Shown here: in pieces, positions 33,203-41,966 of the stretch
Layout of the letters: the number at the start of each line of letters is the position of its first letter
Numbering within the stretch: the first letter of the stretch is position 1
Source: Oscillospiraceae bacterium
GTDB lineage: Bacteria > Bacillota > Clostridia > Oscillospirales > Oscillospiraceae
Assembly (NCBI GenBank): GCA_017516005.1
Contig: JAFWDU010000013.1
Location: forward strand, 1 to 64,000
DNA length: 64,000 nt
Reading direction: 5' to 3'
Program-made: the position numbers and the translations under genes
Notes under the pieces: generated by a model
What the model saw: only the letters and a program-made list of their open reading frames with translations
Database searches by the model: none
Told to the model about the DNA's origin: nothing

Positions 33203-33721
33203 ATGTTTGTGATCTATGAGGATGTGCTCGTGGAGCATCTGGTGAAGCATAAACCGACTGTCGTGAACATTCTGATTAAGATCGGCGCAATTCTTCTTGG
33301 ACTGGTTGTCACGTTTACAGCGTGGCTGATCACGCCGACCTACAGCTATCTTCTGTTCACGGCTGCATGGGTCGCGGCTTATTTCCTGTTTATCTTTCAG
33401 AATTACGAATTCGAGTACATCTACTCTTCCGGTGATCTGTATATCGACCGCATCACGGCAAAGCGGCGCCGCAAGCGTCTTCTTTCGGTTTCCATGGACT
33501 CTGTTGTGCTTCTTGCACCCTGTGATGAAGCGCATGAGCATCTCATGAACACTGTAAATCCGGTAAAAACAGCGGACTGCTCACCTTCCCGGAAGGATGA
33601 AAACAGGTGGTTCCTGGTTGCCAAGACCTCTGCCGGAGACCAGTCCATGCTGATTTTCTCACCCAGTGAACGGATGCTGACGGAGCTCAGAAAAGCGCTG
33701 AAAGACAAGGTGCGTGCATGA
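33203..33721 (+). CDS. Two-segment membrane protein of unknown function
   Basis: 172 residues, GACGGAGG before ATG 33203. Two hydrophobic segments (about 22-42 and 46-66) lie near the N-terminus; the rest is a soluble, probably cytoplasmic domain with a basic patch (TAKRRRKRLL) and the phrase NRWFLVAKT. No family named with confidence. ATGA overlap with nnrE/nnrD and followed by alr, a context seen in Clostridia; a role in the envelope is a guess. Confidence 0.8.
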   Translation: MFVIYEDVLVEHLVKHKPTVVNILIKIGAILLGLVVTFTAWLITPTYSYLLFTAAWVAAYFLFIFQNYEFEYIYSSGDLYIDRITAKRRRKRLLSVSMDSVVLLAPCDEAHEHLMNTVNPVKTADCSPSRKDENRWFLVAKTSAGDQSMLIFSPSERMLTELRKALKDKVRA

Positions 33722-35226
33722 ATGTTTATCTGCCTGAAGATATGAAGGCGATTGACCGGGCTGCGATTGAGAAGCTCGGCATTTCGTCTGTCCTGCTCAT
33801 GGAAAATGCTGCCAGAGCACTGGCGGAGACTGCGTGCGAACACCTGCAGGACCGGAAAACAGAGACCTGGTTTCTCTGCGGAACAGGCAACAACGGCGGC
33901 GACGGCATTGCCGCCGCCCGTTTTTTGCTGGAAGCCGGCTATCCGGTACGCTGCTTTCTTCTTGGCAGGGAAGAAGCACTTTCACCGGACGCGTCGGAAA
34001 TGCTCCGGAGACTGCGTGACAGCTGGGGAGATATTGAACCCTTTACACCGGAACTGAAAGGATCACCTGGCGTGATTGTTGACGCCATGTTCGGCTTCAG
34101 TTTCCATGGTGCCCTCCGCGGCGAGTATCTGGAGGCTGCCAGGTGGATCAACCGCTCCGGCGCTTTTGTAATTGCCTGCGATCTGCCCAGCGGAGTGGAT
34201 CCCAGAACCGGAAAAGTGGAATCCGAGGCAGTTCGTGCAGACTGCACGGTGACCATGACGGGATTCAAGACGGGACTGCTTCTGGCGCCAGGATCGGAAT
34301 ACGCCGGCAGGGTGGAGGTTGTCTCCATTGGGATTCCGGAAGCAGCGCTGGTACGGAAACCTGTGGCGAAAGTAACACAGATTCAGGATGCGGCAGCCTG
34401 CTATCCGCGGCGGCCGAGAAACTCCCACAAGGGGAACTACGGAAAGGTTCTACTGCTCTGCGGAAGTGAAGGCTTTACGGGAGCAGCTGCCCTTGCCGCA
34501 AAGGCTGCGCTCCGCGCGGGTTCCGGACTTGTATATCTTGGTGTTCCAAGATCCGTTTATCCCATTCTCGCTTCGAAGCTGGATGAAGCGGTTGTTTTCC
34601 CCCTTGCGGACAGGGAGGGGCATTTTTCAAGAGATGCGCTGCCAGAAATCGCAAAACGGCTGGATGGAATGGATGCGTGTCTGATTGGCCCGGGACTTGG
34701 CCGCAGCTGGGATGTGCAGACCATGGTGCGGGAGATGATGACCTGGATCCAATGCCCCACGGTGGTTGACGCGGACGGATTGAACGCACTTGCAGAGGAA
34801 CCGGAGGAGATCCGCCGCGCATATGCGCCTCTGGTGCTGACGCCCCATGACGGGGAACTCTCCAGACTGGGAGCTGCTCCCGAGCCTGGCGCGCGTCTCG
34901 AAGGCGCGAAAATATTCGCGAAAACGCACGATGTCACACTTCTATTAAAAGGCTTCAGGACGATCATCACGGACGGCACACAGACCTATGTCAATCCGAC
35001 CGGAAATCCTGGCATGGCAGTGGGCGGCTCCGGAGATGTGCTCTCCGGTATTCTGGTCAGCCTGCTTGGAAGAGGGATCTCTCCGGTCCAGGCTTCCGCT
35101 GCAGCCGCATGGATTCACGGAGCGGCTGGAGATCTGGCCGCCTCAGAGTTCGGTGAAGCATCCATGCTCCCGACAGACCTGATTACGAAAATTCCGGATG
35201 TGATCCGACCTTTGGAAACCATTTGA
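33718..35226 (+). CDS. nnrD: Bifunctional NAD(P)HX epimerase / ADP-dependent dehydratase
   Basis: 502 residues, a fusion of two repair enzymes. Residues about 1-215 form the YjeF_N epimerase (GTGNNGGDGIAAARFL, CDLPSGVDPRTG). Residues about 220-500 form the ribokinase-like dehydratase (PRNSHKGNYGKVLLLCGS, TVVDADGLNAL, VLTPHDGE, NPGMAVGGSGDVLSG with the catalytic Asp). It restores hydrated NADH/NADPH. Translationally coupled to the membrane protein before it; the alanine racemase gene follows. Confidence 0.95.
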   Translation: MNVYLPEDMKAIDRAAIEKLGISSVLLMENAARALAETACEHLQDRKTETWFLCGTGNNGGDGIAAARFLLEAGYPVRCFLLGREEALSPDASEMLRRLRDSWGDIEPFTPELKGSPGVIVDAMFGFSFHGALRGEYLEAARWINRSGAFVIACDLPSGVDPRTGKVESEAVRADCTVTMTGFKTGLLLAPGSEYAGRVEVVSIGIPEAALVRKPVAKVTQIQDAAACYPRRPRNSHKGNYGKVLLLCGSEGFTGAAALAAKAALRAGSGLVYLGVPRSVYPILASKLDEAVVFPLADREGHFSRDALPEIAKRLDGMDACLIGPGLGRSWDVQTMVREMMTWIQCPTVVDADGLNALAEEPEEIRRAYAPLVLTPHDGELSRLGAAPEPGARLEGAKIFAKTHDVTLLLKGFRTIITDGTQTYVNPTGNPGMAVGGSGDVLSGILVSLLGRGISPVQASAAAAWIHGAAGDLAASEFGEASMLPTDLITKIPDVIRPLETI

Positions 35227-35290
35227 CGCATTTTGTCCGGATTCTGTCCGGAACATTAGACGCAAAATTACGTTCAGGAGGCGTTTTGCC

Positions 35291-36463
35291 TTGGAATATC
35301 AGAAGAAGACCTGGGTTGAGGTGGACCTGGACCGACTGGCGCATAATTATCATGTGATCCGTTCCGCCATCCCGGATCAGACCCGTTTTTTGGGTGTGGT
35401 CAAAGCCGATGCATACGGCCATGGTGCCGTGCCGGTCAGTCTCCATCTTCAGGAGCTGGGAGCTGACTATTTCGCTGTTTCCAATCTGGATGAGGCGATT
35501 CAGCTACGCCGGGGCGGAATTGACCGCCCGATCCTGATTCTGGGGTATACACCGCCAGAATTCGCAATTGAGATGACTCTGCTGAAGATTACGCAGGAGG
35601 TTCACAGCCTGGAGTATGCGAAAGCACTCTCCAAGAGCCTTCCTGTGGGACAGACGCTTCGTATTCATATCAAGCTGGATACGGGAATGTCACGGCTGGG
35701 CTTTTTCTCCTACGACAGGCCGGAGACGGCAGATGAGATCCGGGAGATCTCTGAGCTTCCGCATCTGCAGATTGAAGGCTGCCTGCAGCATTTTGCGGCA
35801 GCTGACGGAAGAAGTACGGACGATCGGGCATATACCAGGCTGCAGTACCGGAGATTCCAGGAAATGCTGGATCAGATCCGCGCCCTTGGCGTGGATCCCG
35901 GAATCTGCCATTGCGCAAACTCCGGTGCGGTAATTGATTATCCGGAATACGCCATGGATATGGTTCGGCCGGGCATTGCCACCTATGGTTTGTCTCCCAG
36001 TGAAGAACTCAGCGGCGTGCTGGACCTCAAACCGATTCTCAGCTGGAAGGCGAGCATCGGGCAGATCCGCAGTTTTCCCGCAGGTGTCAGTATCAGCTAC
36101 GCCCGCACATTTACCACGGCGCGGCCCAGCCGGATCGCTGTTCTTTCCGTGGGATACGGCGACGGCCTTTCCAGGGCGCTGTCGAACGGATGGGAAGTAG
36201 TGCTGCACGGTAAGCGGGTACCGATTGTTGGAAGAATCTGCATGGATATGTGCATGATTGATGTGACGGACGTTCCGGAGACAAAGGTGGAGGATCCCGT
36301 TACCTTAATCAGCAGTGAAGCCACAGAAGGCATCACCGCTGAGGATATGGCGCAGCGCCTCGGAACGATCTCCTATGAAGTTCTGTGCGGTATCAGCAAA
36401 CGCGTTCCCAGACTGTATCTTCGGAACGGGGAAGTAGCAGATGAACTGCGTTATATTGTCTGA
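35291..36463 (+). CDS. alr: Alanine racemase
   Basis: 390 residues, fold type III PLP enzyme making D-alanine for peptidoglycan. PLP Lys38 lies in VVKADAYGHG; the second catalytic base, Tyr, is in SYARTFTT; MCMIDVTD and RPGIATYG are also typical. The start is TTG at 35291 with AGGAGGCG upstream. It follows nnrD by 64 bases and has no separate strong promoter in view. Confidence 0.96.
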   Translation: MEYQKKTWVEVDLDRLAHNYHVIRSAIPDQTRFLGVVKADAYGHGAVPVSLHLQELGADYFAVSNLDEAIQLRRGGIDRPILILGYTPPEFAIEMTLLKITQEVHSLEYAKALSKSLPVGQTLRIHIKLDTGMSRLGFFSYDRPETADEIREISELPHLQIEGCLQHFAAADGRSTDDRAYTRLQYRRFQEMLDQIRALGVDPGICHCANSGAVIDYPEYAMDMVRPGIATYGLSPSEELSGVLDLKPILSWKASIGQIRSFPAGVSISYARTFTTARPSRIAVLSVGYGDGLSRALSNGWEVVLHGKRVPIVGRICMDMCMIDVTDVPETKVEDPVTLISSEATEGITAEDMAQRLGTISYEVLCGISKRVPRLYLRNGEVADELRYIV

Positions 36464-36488
36464 TTGGAATGCTGCACGTAAGTTTTCC

Positions 36489-36517
36489 TTGCATGTCAAT
36501 GCCAAATCGGGTATAAT
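36489..36517 (+). promoter_or_regulatory. Sigma-A promoter of the 36601 gene
   Basis: TTGCAT (36489-36494), 17-base spacer, TATAAT (36512-36517). Confidence 0.75.
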
Positions 36518-36600
36518 GACTCGCGTAGGTTTACAGAAAATGACCTGTTTCATTTGAAAAGGTACGGAATTTTGCCCCTTTTCTGAAAATGGAGGAAATT

Positions 36601-37113
36601 ATGTCTAAGAATAATCTTCTGTACAAGCTTCTTGCGCTTGTCGTGTCTGTAGCTGTAATTGCCGGCCTTGCCGTCTTTGCACTTGGCGCCGGATCGTCCG
36701 CGGGAACCAGTTCGGATCCCCTCGTTACGCTTAGCTACGTCAATGAAACATTCAAGAAAGAGCTTCTTGATGAAGTGCAGAAAAGAATCGACCTGAATCA
36801 GTATGATGTTGACAGCCAGATTGCCGCACTTGCAGAGAGTTTCTCCAGTTCTGTGGCCGCTTCTTCCGGCTATGCGGAGCAGACTCCGTACATGACAGTG
36901 GAGATTTCGGCGGGTAACACGCTGGATCTTCCTGCCGGCTCGGAATTCCTGGTGCTTTCCGGAAACGGAAAGGTCAGTGTCAATATGGCGGTTGACACCA
37001 CTTCCGGTAAGAATCTTTCGCATTCTGATGCGATCTCTGAGAATCATTTCATTGTCTGTCCGGCAGACTGTCAGATTCAGGCATCGAGTGCCATGCGGAT
37101 TCTGGTCAAGTGA
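36601..37113 (+). CDS. Secreted or membrane-anchored protein of unknown function
   Basis: 170 residues from ATG 36601 (MSKNNLLYK) with GGAGGAA upstream. A single hydrophobic segment (about 8-33) acts as signal or anchor. The outside part opens with SSDPLVTLSYVNETFKKELL, then an amphipathic helix and a C-terminal beta region with GNTLDLPAGSEFLVLSGNG. The SDPLVTLSYVN phrase recurs in small Clostridia proteins of unknown role. Monocistronic, with its own promoter and terminator. Confidence 0.78.
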   Translation: MSKNNLLYKLLALVVSVAVIAGLAVFALGAGSSAGTSSDPLVTLSYVNETFKKELLDEVQKRIDLNQYDVDSQIAALAESFSSSVAASSGYAEQTPYMTVEISAGNTLDLPAGSEFLVLSGNGKVSVNMAVDTTSGKNLSHSDAISENHFIVCPADCQIQASSAMRILVK

Positions 37114-37126
37114 TCAGTGAAAAGGG

Positions 37127-37149
37127 AAGGCGTCCGTTCCGGACGCCTT
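37127..37149 (+). terminator. Intrinsic terminator after the 36601 gene
   Basis: AAGGCGTCCG pairs with CGGACGCCTT around a three-base loop; short T run follows. Confidence 0.8.
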
Positions 37150-37242
37150 TCGTGCATGATAGTGAGAGATTACTGGCTTTTTATCGAGATCAGCAGATGA
37201 TTTCTATATTTTTTTTATTATAAATTAGTACAAAATTCATTC

Positions 37243-37271
37243 TTGACATGAAGTAGGATTTTCAGTATAAT
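37243..37271 (+). promoter_or_regulatory. Consensus promoter of rplU-prp-rpmA with AT-rich upstream element
   Basis: TTGACA (37243-37248), 17-base spacer, TATAAT (37266-37271). The 40 bases upstream are almost all A/T, resembling an UP element of a ribosomal-protein promoter. Confidence 0.88.
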
Positions 37272-37284
37272 TGACAGGCCGCGT

Positions 37285-37345
37285 CGAAGAGGCTCAAAGC
37301 GAGATTATCTCCGCCTCCAGAGCGAGACTACAAATAAGGTAGGTG
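37285..37345 (+). promoter_or_regulatory. Possible L21 leader structure
   Basis: GAGGC (37289 region) can pair with GCCTC around an inner GAGA/TCTC hairpin just before the rplU ribosome site. Its position fits the autoregulatory L21 leaders of Firmicutes; the match to the family consensus was not checked. Confidence 0.4.
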
Positions 37346-37355
37346 CAAAGAAATC

Positions 37356-37667
37356 ATGCAGGCTATTATTGTCACAGGCGGCAAGCAGTACAACGTCTCT
37401 GAGGGCGATGTCCTCTACATCGAGAAGCTGAACTGCGAGGCGGGCGACAAGATCAGTTTCGACCAGGTTCTTGCGATCGTTGACGGAGAGAACTCCAAGT
37501 TCGGTACTCCCACGGTTGCCGGAGCAAAGGTGGAAGCCAGCGTCGTCAAGAACGGCAAGGGCAAGAAGATTTACGTCTTCAAGTATCGGCCGAAGAAGGA
37601 CTCCAAGTCCATGCGCGGCCATCGTCAGCCGTATACCAAGGTGCAGATCGAGAAGATCGTGCAGTAA
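37356..37667 (+). CDS. rplU: 50S ribosomal protein L21
   Basis: 103 residues, starting [18 protein letters not shown] and ending in the basic [15 protein letters not shown] region that contacts 23S rRNA. Ribosome site AGGTAGGTG. Its stop overlaps the prp start (TAATG). Confidence 0.97.
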   Translation: MQAIIVTGGKQYNVSEGDVLYIEKLNCEAGDKISFDQVLAIVDGENSKFGTPTVAGAKVEASVVKNGKGKKIYVFKYRPKKDSKSMRGHRQPYTKVQIEKIVQ

Positions 37668-37990
37668 TGACTACGGTTTCATTTAAAAACGAGCAGGGAA
37701 GAATCACTGGTTTTACCTGCGAAGGGCACTCCGGTTATGCGGAAGCCGGCGCGGATATCATCTGCGCGGCAGTATCTACGGCCGTCCAGTTTGCAACAGC
37801 CACCATCTGCGATGTGCTTGGTGTCAGCTGCAAGACGAAAGTAGACGAGGAAAACGCGCTGATCCGGCTCAGCCTTCCCGCTGTCTGCGAGGAGGAGGAC
37901 GCCGCACAGGCGGTTCTCAGCGGAATGATGCTCACCCTGAGCGCCCTGCATGACGAGTATCCGGATTATATCGAAGTTTTGGAGGTGTAA
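37667..37990 (+). CDS. prp: Ribosomal-processing cysteine protease Prp
   Basis: 107 residues. The catalytic pair is visible: His21 in [12 protein letters not shown] and Cys33 in IICAAVS, at the family's usual spacing. Prp removes the N-terminal extension of L27; the substrate is encoded next and carries the matching cleavage sequence. Located between rplU and rpmA as in other Firmicutes. Confidence 0.95.
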   Translation: MTTVSFKNEQGRITGFTCEGHSGYAEAGADIICAAVSTAVQFATATICDVLGVSCKTKVDEENALIRLSLPAVCEEEDAAQAVLSGMMLTLSALHDEYPDYIEVLEV

Positions 37991-37994
37991 CTCT

Positions 37995-38279
37995 ATGCTG
38001 AATATTGGCTTCCAGTTTTTTGCCCATAAAAAGGGCGGCGGCTCCACCAAGAACGGCCGTGATTCCGAGTCCAAGCGTCTTGGCGTGAAGCGTGCTGACG
38101 GTCAGTTTGTTCTGGCCGGCAATATCCTCGTGCGTCAGCGCGGCACTCATATCCATCCCGGTGTCGGCACCGGTATTGGCAGCGACGATACGGTTTATGC
38201 CACCATCGACGGCGTTGTCCGTTTTGAGCGCCTCGGCAGAGACCGCAAGCAGGTCTGTGTTTACGCTGTAGAGCAGTAA
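37995..38279 (+). CDS. rpmA: 50S ribosomal protein L27 with Prp-cleaved extension
   Basis: 94 residues from ATG 37995 with GGAGG upstream (an ATG 15 codons earlier lies inside prp). The N-terminus MLNIGFQFF is the Firmicute extension cut by Prp after the second Phe, exposing AHKKGGGST, which reaches the peptidyl-transferase centre. Confidence 0.97.
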   Translation: MLNIGFQFFAHKKGGGSTKNGRDSESKRLGVKRADGQFVLAGNILVRQRGTHIHPGVGTGIGSDDTVYATIDGVVRFERLGRDRKQVCVYAVEQ

Positions 38280-38291
38280 GGATTGACTGAA

Positions 38292-38325
38292 GCAGGCTCG
38301 GACATGTAGTTCGGGCCTGCTTTTT
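38292..38325 (+). terminator. Intrinsic terminator after rpmA
   Basis: GCAGGC-TCGGAC pairs with GTTCGG-GCCTGC, followed by TTTTT. Confidence 0.88.
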
Positions 38326-38445
38326 CCGTTTCGAGATGTTTCCTGAACGGTGCAGTTCGAGCGTACTGCAGTTTCGAAAGTTTCACTGACAAATCAGGCA
38401 GCGAAACCTGCGCCAGAAATTACCATAGAACAAGGGGGAATCCAT

Positions 38446-39729
38446 ATGCCTTCCAGCTTTGTGGATCATGTTACGATTACCGTTTCTTCCGGAAAGGGAG
38501 GAAACGGCGCTGTCGCATTCCATCGGGAAAAATATGTTGCCGCGGGCGGTCCCGACGGCGGAGACGGCGGCAACGGAGGCAATGTGATCCTTCAGGTGGC
38601 CGAGAATATGTCCACACTGATGGATTTCCGCTATCACCGGAAATATTCTGCCGGAGACGGTCAGGACGGAAGAGGTGCCAGATGCCGCGGAAAGAACGGC
38701 GAAGACTGCGTGATCCGCGTCCCAAGAGGTACCGTGGTCAAAGACGCGAAGACAAAAGCTGTCATTCAGGACATGACACAGACAGAAGAATTCGTACTCT
38801 GCAAGGGCGGCCGCGGCGGCTGGGGCAACCAGCATTTCGCAACCCCAACCAGACAGGTCCCGAATTTTGCCAAGCCGGGTCTTCCCGGCGTTACCAGGGA
38901 AGTGGAACTGGAACTGAAGCTTCTGGCGGATGTGGGTCTGGTCGGTTTTCCCAATGTTGGAAAGAGTACGCTCTTGACTGTGACTTCCAATGCCCACCCG
39001 AAAGTCGCAAACTATCACTTCACAACTCTGTTCCCGAATCTCGGAGTCATCTATGTTTCAGAAGGCGCAAGCTTTGTCATGGCAGATATCCCCGGTATTA
39101 TCGAAGGCGCCTCAGAGGGGGCCGGCCTTGGCTACGAGTTCCTGCGGCATATTGACCGGTGCCGCCTGATGATTCATGTTGTGGATGTTTCGGGTTCCGA
39201 GGGAAGAGATCCGGTAGAAGATTTCCATGCCATTAACGCGGAGCTTTCGCAGTATTCCGAGGATCTTGCGCGGCGGCCGATGCTGGTGGCTGCGAACAAG
39301 GCGGATCTGCTTGCGCCGGACAGCGATAATCTGGAACGTCTTCGCGCTGCTGCAGAGGAGGCGGGATGTGATTTCTATGTCATCTCCGCAGCCACAACCT
39401 CCGGTACACGGGAACTCATGCAGGCAGCTGCCGCAAAGCTTGCCGCGCTTCCGCCCGTGCGCGTATATGAAGCGGACTATGTAGAGCCGGAGGTGGAAAT
39501 CGTCAGCTCCGATGAGCTCACGATCCGGCACGAAGATGACCTGTGGATCATTGAAGGGGAATGGCTGCAGAGACTTCTCGGCAGCATCAATCTCAATGAC
39601 TACGAATCGCTTGGATATATGGATCGCCGCCTGCGGGAATGCGGCCTGTTTGAACGCCTTGAAAAGATGGGCATTCAGGACGGCGATACTGTCAGTATTT
39701 ATGATATGGAATTTGACTATGAAAAATGA
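38446..39729 (+). CDS. obgE: GTPase ObgE/CgtA
   Basis: 427 residues from ATG 38446, after AGGGGGAA. Glycine-rich Obg domain (about 1-158, GGDGGNGGNVIL), G domain with GFPNVGKST, DIPGIIEGA and NKADLL, and a C-terminal OCT domain (about 345-425). It binds the 50S subunit and acts in ribosome assembly and stress signalling. Follows the rplU-prp-rpmA unit as in most Firmicutes, but a terminator separates them. Confidence 0.97.
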   Translation: MPSSFVDHVTITVSSGKGGNGAVAFHREKYVAAGGPDGGDGGNGGNVILQVAENMSTLMDFRYHRKYSAGDGQDGRGARCRGKNGEDCVIRVPRGTVVKDAKTKAVIQDMTQTEEFVLCKGGRGGWGNQHFATPTRQVPNFAKPGLPGVTREVELELKLLADVGLVGFPNVGKSTLLTVTSNAHPKVANYHFTTLFPNLGVIYVSEGASFVMADIPGIIEGASEGAGLGYEFLRHIDRCRLMIHVVDVSGSEGRDPVEDFHAINAELSQYSEDLARRPMLVAANKADLLAPDSDNLERLRAAAEEAGCDFYVISAATTSGTRELMQAAAAKLAALPPVRVYEADYVEPEVEIVSSDELTIRHEDDLWIIEGEWLQRLLGSINLNDYESLGYMDRRLRECGLFERLEKMGIQDGDTVSIYDMEFDYEK

Positions 39730-39767
39730 CGTTCCTGCTGCATAACGAAGGCAGGAACGCCTAATGA

Positions 39768-39816
39768 GGATGTTCCTGTGCTTTGATTCATGAAACAGAG
39801 CAGGAACATCCTTTTT
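39768..39816 (+). terminator. Terminator after obgE (with a second hairpin before it)
   Basis: GGATGTTCCTG pairs with CAGGAACATCC, followed by TTTTTCTTC. A related hairpin (GTTCCTGC/GCAGGAAC, 39731-39759) precedes it. Confidence 0.8.
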
Positions 39817-39852
39817 CTTCTATAAAAAGTGCACAAAAGAGTGTTCAGACCC

Positions 39853-39881
39853 TTGTCAGAGACGGAAAAAAATAGTATAAG
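39853..39881 (+). promoter_or_regulatory. Sigma-A promoter of the pur-guaA cluster
   Basis: TTGTCA (39853-39858), 17-base spacer, TATAAG (39876-39881). No purine riboswitch core or PurR-box was seen in the short leader. Confidence 0.65.
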
Positions 39882-39956
39882 AAGCATGGTAAAAACTGCG
39901 CTTCCCGTCAGGAAAGCCTGATGCGCTGCGCATGGAAAGTAAGGAGTATTATCATC

Positions 39957-40667
39957 ATGGAAAAGAAAAAGCAACTGTACGAAGGAAAGGCAAAAAAAGT
40001 CTACGAAACTGATGATCCCAATCTGCTGATCGTCTCCTACAAGGATGACGCTACCGCTTTCAACGGCCTGAAGAAGGGCACGATTGCCGGCAAGGGCGTC
40101 ATCAACAACCAGATGAGCAACTTCCTGATGAAGAAGCTCCAGGAGGAAGCCGGCGTTCCCACGCATTTTGTGGAGGAACTCAATGAGCGCGAGACAGTGG
40201 TCAAGAGAGTTTCCATCGTTCCCCTGGAAGTGATTGTCCGCAATATTGCCGCCGGCTCCTTTGCAAAGAATTACGGCGCAGTGGAAGGTACCGTCTTTGC
40301 GGAGCCCACTGTAGAGTTCTCCTACAAGAATGATGAGCTGGGCGATCCTCTGCTCAACGATTCCCATGCTCTCGCACTTGGCCTTGCAACCAAAGAGGAG
40401 CTGGCACTGATTAAAACGTATGCCCTCAAGGTCAATGATTTCCTGAAGGCATTCTGGCTGGAGCGCGGCGTGACCATCGTGGATTTCAAGCTTGAGTTCG
40501 GCAGACAGAGTGATGGCACGATTATCCTTGCAGATGAGATCAGCCCGGACACCTGCCGCCTGTGGGACACCGCAACCGGCAAGAAGCTGGACAAAGACCG
40601 TTTCCGCAGAGATCTCGGCGGAGTGGAAGAAGCCTACGAAGAGGTTATGGGACGCCTGAAGTCCTGA
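39957..40667 (+). CDS. purC: SAICAR synthetase
   Basis: 236 residues from ATG 39957 with AAGGAG upstream. [15 protein letters not shown] at the N-terminus, RNIAAGS, and DFKLEFG are family motifs. It joins aspartate to CAIR in purine synthesis. First of four purine genes on the plus strand. Confidence 0.97.
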   Translation: MEKKKQLYEGKAKKVYETDDPNLLIVSYKDDATAFNGLKKGTIAGKGVINNQMSNFLMKKLQEEAGVPTHFVEELNERETVVKRVSIVPLEVIVRNIAAGSFAKNYGAVEGTVFAEPTVEFSYKNDELGDPLLNDSHALALGLATKEELALIKTYALKVNDFLKAFWLERGVTIVDFKLEFGRQSDGTIILADEISPDTCRLWDTATGKKLDKDRFRRDLGGVEEAYEEVMGRLKS

Positions 40668-40680
40668 GAAAGGAAAACCC

Positions 40681-41955
40681 ATGTCAAATTGCGCAATCGT
40701 CGGCATCAACTGGGGCGACGAAGGAAAAGGCCGCATGGTGGATCTTCTGACGGAGAATTACGATGTGGTAGTCCGTTATCAGGGCGGTGGAAACGCCGGC
40801 CATACTGTCATCAATGAATATGGTAAATTTGCTCTGCATCTGCTGCCATCCGGTGTATTCCGCAAGGGTGTTGTCAATGTGCTGGGCAACGGCGTTGCAC
40901 TGGATGCGGAAAACCTTCTGCAGGAGATTTCCACAGTGCAGGAAAAGGGCGTATCCATTTCTCCCGAGAATCTGAAGATCAGCGACCGCGCGTCACTGCT
41001 GCTTCCCTGGCACAGGGATCTGGACGAACTGGAAGAGCTGCGGCTGGCAGACAAAAAGTACGGTTCCACCAAGCAGGGAATTGCACCGTTTTATTCTGAC
41101 AAGTATCAGAAAAAGACAGTCCTGGCCGGCGAGCTTCGCGACAGGAAGGCACTTGAAGAGCATCTTGCGCAGATCCTGGAGTGGAAAAATCTCACTTTGA
41201 CCCGGGTCTACGACGCAGAAGCCGTTTCCATGAATGAACTCATGGACTGGGTGGACAGCTACGGTGAAAAGATTGTTCCGTATCTGTGCGATGCCGGAAA
41301 AGTTCTGCGCGATGCACAGAAATCCGGTAAGAATATTCTCTTCGAAGCACAACTTGGCGCGCTTCGGGATCTGGATTTCGGAATATATCCCTACACAACA
41401 TCCTCTAATGCCATCGCGGCCTATGCTCCGGTAGGAAGCGGATTCCCCGGTGCGAAGCTGGATGAAGTGGTCGGCGTCGTCAAGGCTTATTCCACCTGCG
41501 TGGGTGAAGGCCCGTTTACCTGCGAATGGTTCGGCGAGGAAGCAGAACAGCTCCGCGAGGCAGGAGGCGAGTACGGTGCAAAGACCGGCCGGCCCCGCCG
41601 TGTCGGACCGCTGGACCTGGTCGCGACCAGCTACGGCGTCCAGGTTCAGGCTGCGACCGCCATTGCGCTGACAAAGCTTGACGTACTGAGCTATATGGAC
41701 AGAATTCCAGTGTGTACCCATTATATCGTGGATGGGGAGCAGACGGACGAGTTTCCGTTCCCGTCCAAACTGGAAGGGGCAGAACCCGTGATTGAGTATC
41801 TGCCCGGCTGGTGCTGCGATGTGACGAAGGCCAGAACCTGGGAGGACCTTCCAAAGCAGGCACGCGACTTTGTGGAGTATGTGGAGGCGCGGATTGCGTG
41901 CCCGATCCGCTATGTCTCCGTTGGACCGGAACGGGACAGCATTGTCCTGAGATAA
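40681..41955 (+). CDS. purA: Adenylosuccinate synthetase
   Basis: 424 residues. The GTP-binding GINWGDEGKGRMVD and NAGHT loops are intact, as is FEAQLGALRDLDFG (equivalent to the usual GAQG-D region). It makes adenylosuccinate from IMP and aspartate. GAAAGGAAA precedes the start; 13 bases after purC. Confidence 0.96.
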   Translation: MSNCAIVGINWGDEGKGRMVDLLTENYDVVVRYQGGGNAGHTVINEYGKFALHLLPSGVFRKGVVNVLGNGVALDAENLLQEISTVQEKGVSISPENLKISDRASLLLPWHRDLDELEELRLADKKYGSTKQGIAPFYSDKYQKKTVLAGELRDRKALEEHLAQILEWKNLTLTRVYDAEAVSMNELMDWVDSYGEKIVPYLCDAGKVLRDAQKSGKNILFEAQLGALRDLDFGIYPYTTSSNAIAAYAPVGSGFPGAKLDEVVGVVKAYSTCVGEGPFTCEWFGEEAEQLREAGGEYGAKTGRPRRVGPLDLVATSYGVQVQAATAIALTKLDVLSYMDRIPVCTHYIVDGEQTDEFPFPSKLEGAEPVIEYLPGWCCDVTKARTWEDLPKQARDFVEYVEARIACPIRYVSVGPERDSIVLR

Positions 41956-41966
41956 GGAGTTCAAAA

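Noticed and set aside
39882-39956. Purine riboswitch before purC
   Set aside because: No conserved three-way-junction core and too short a leader.
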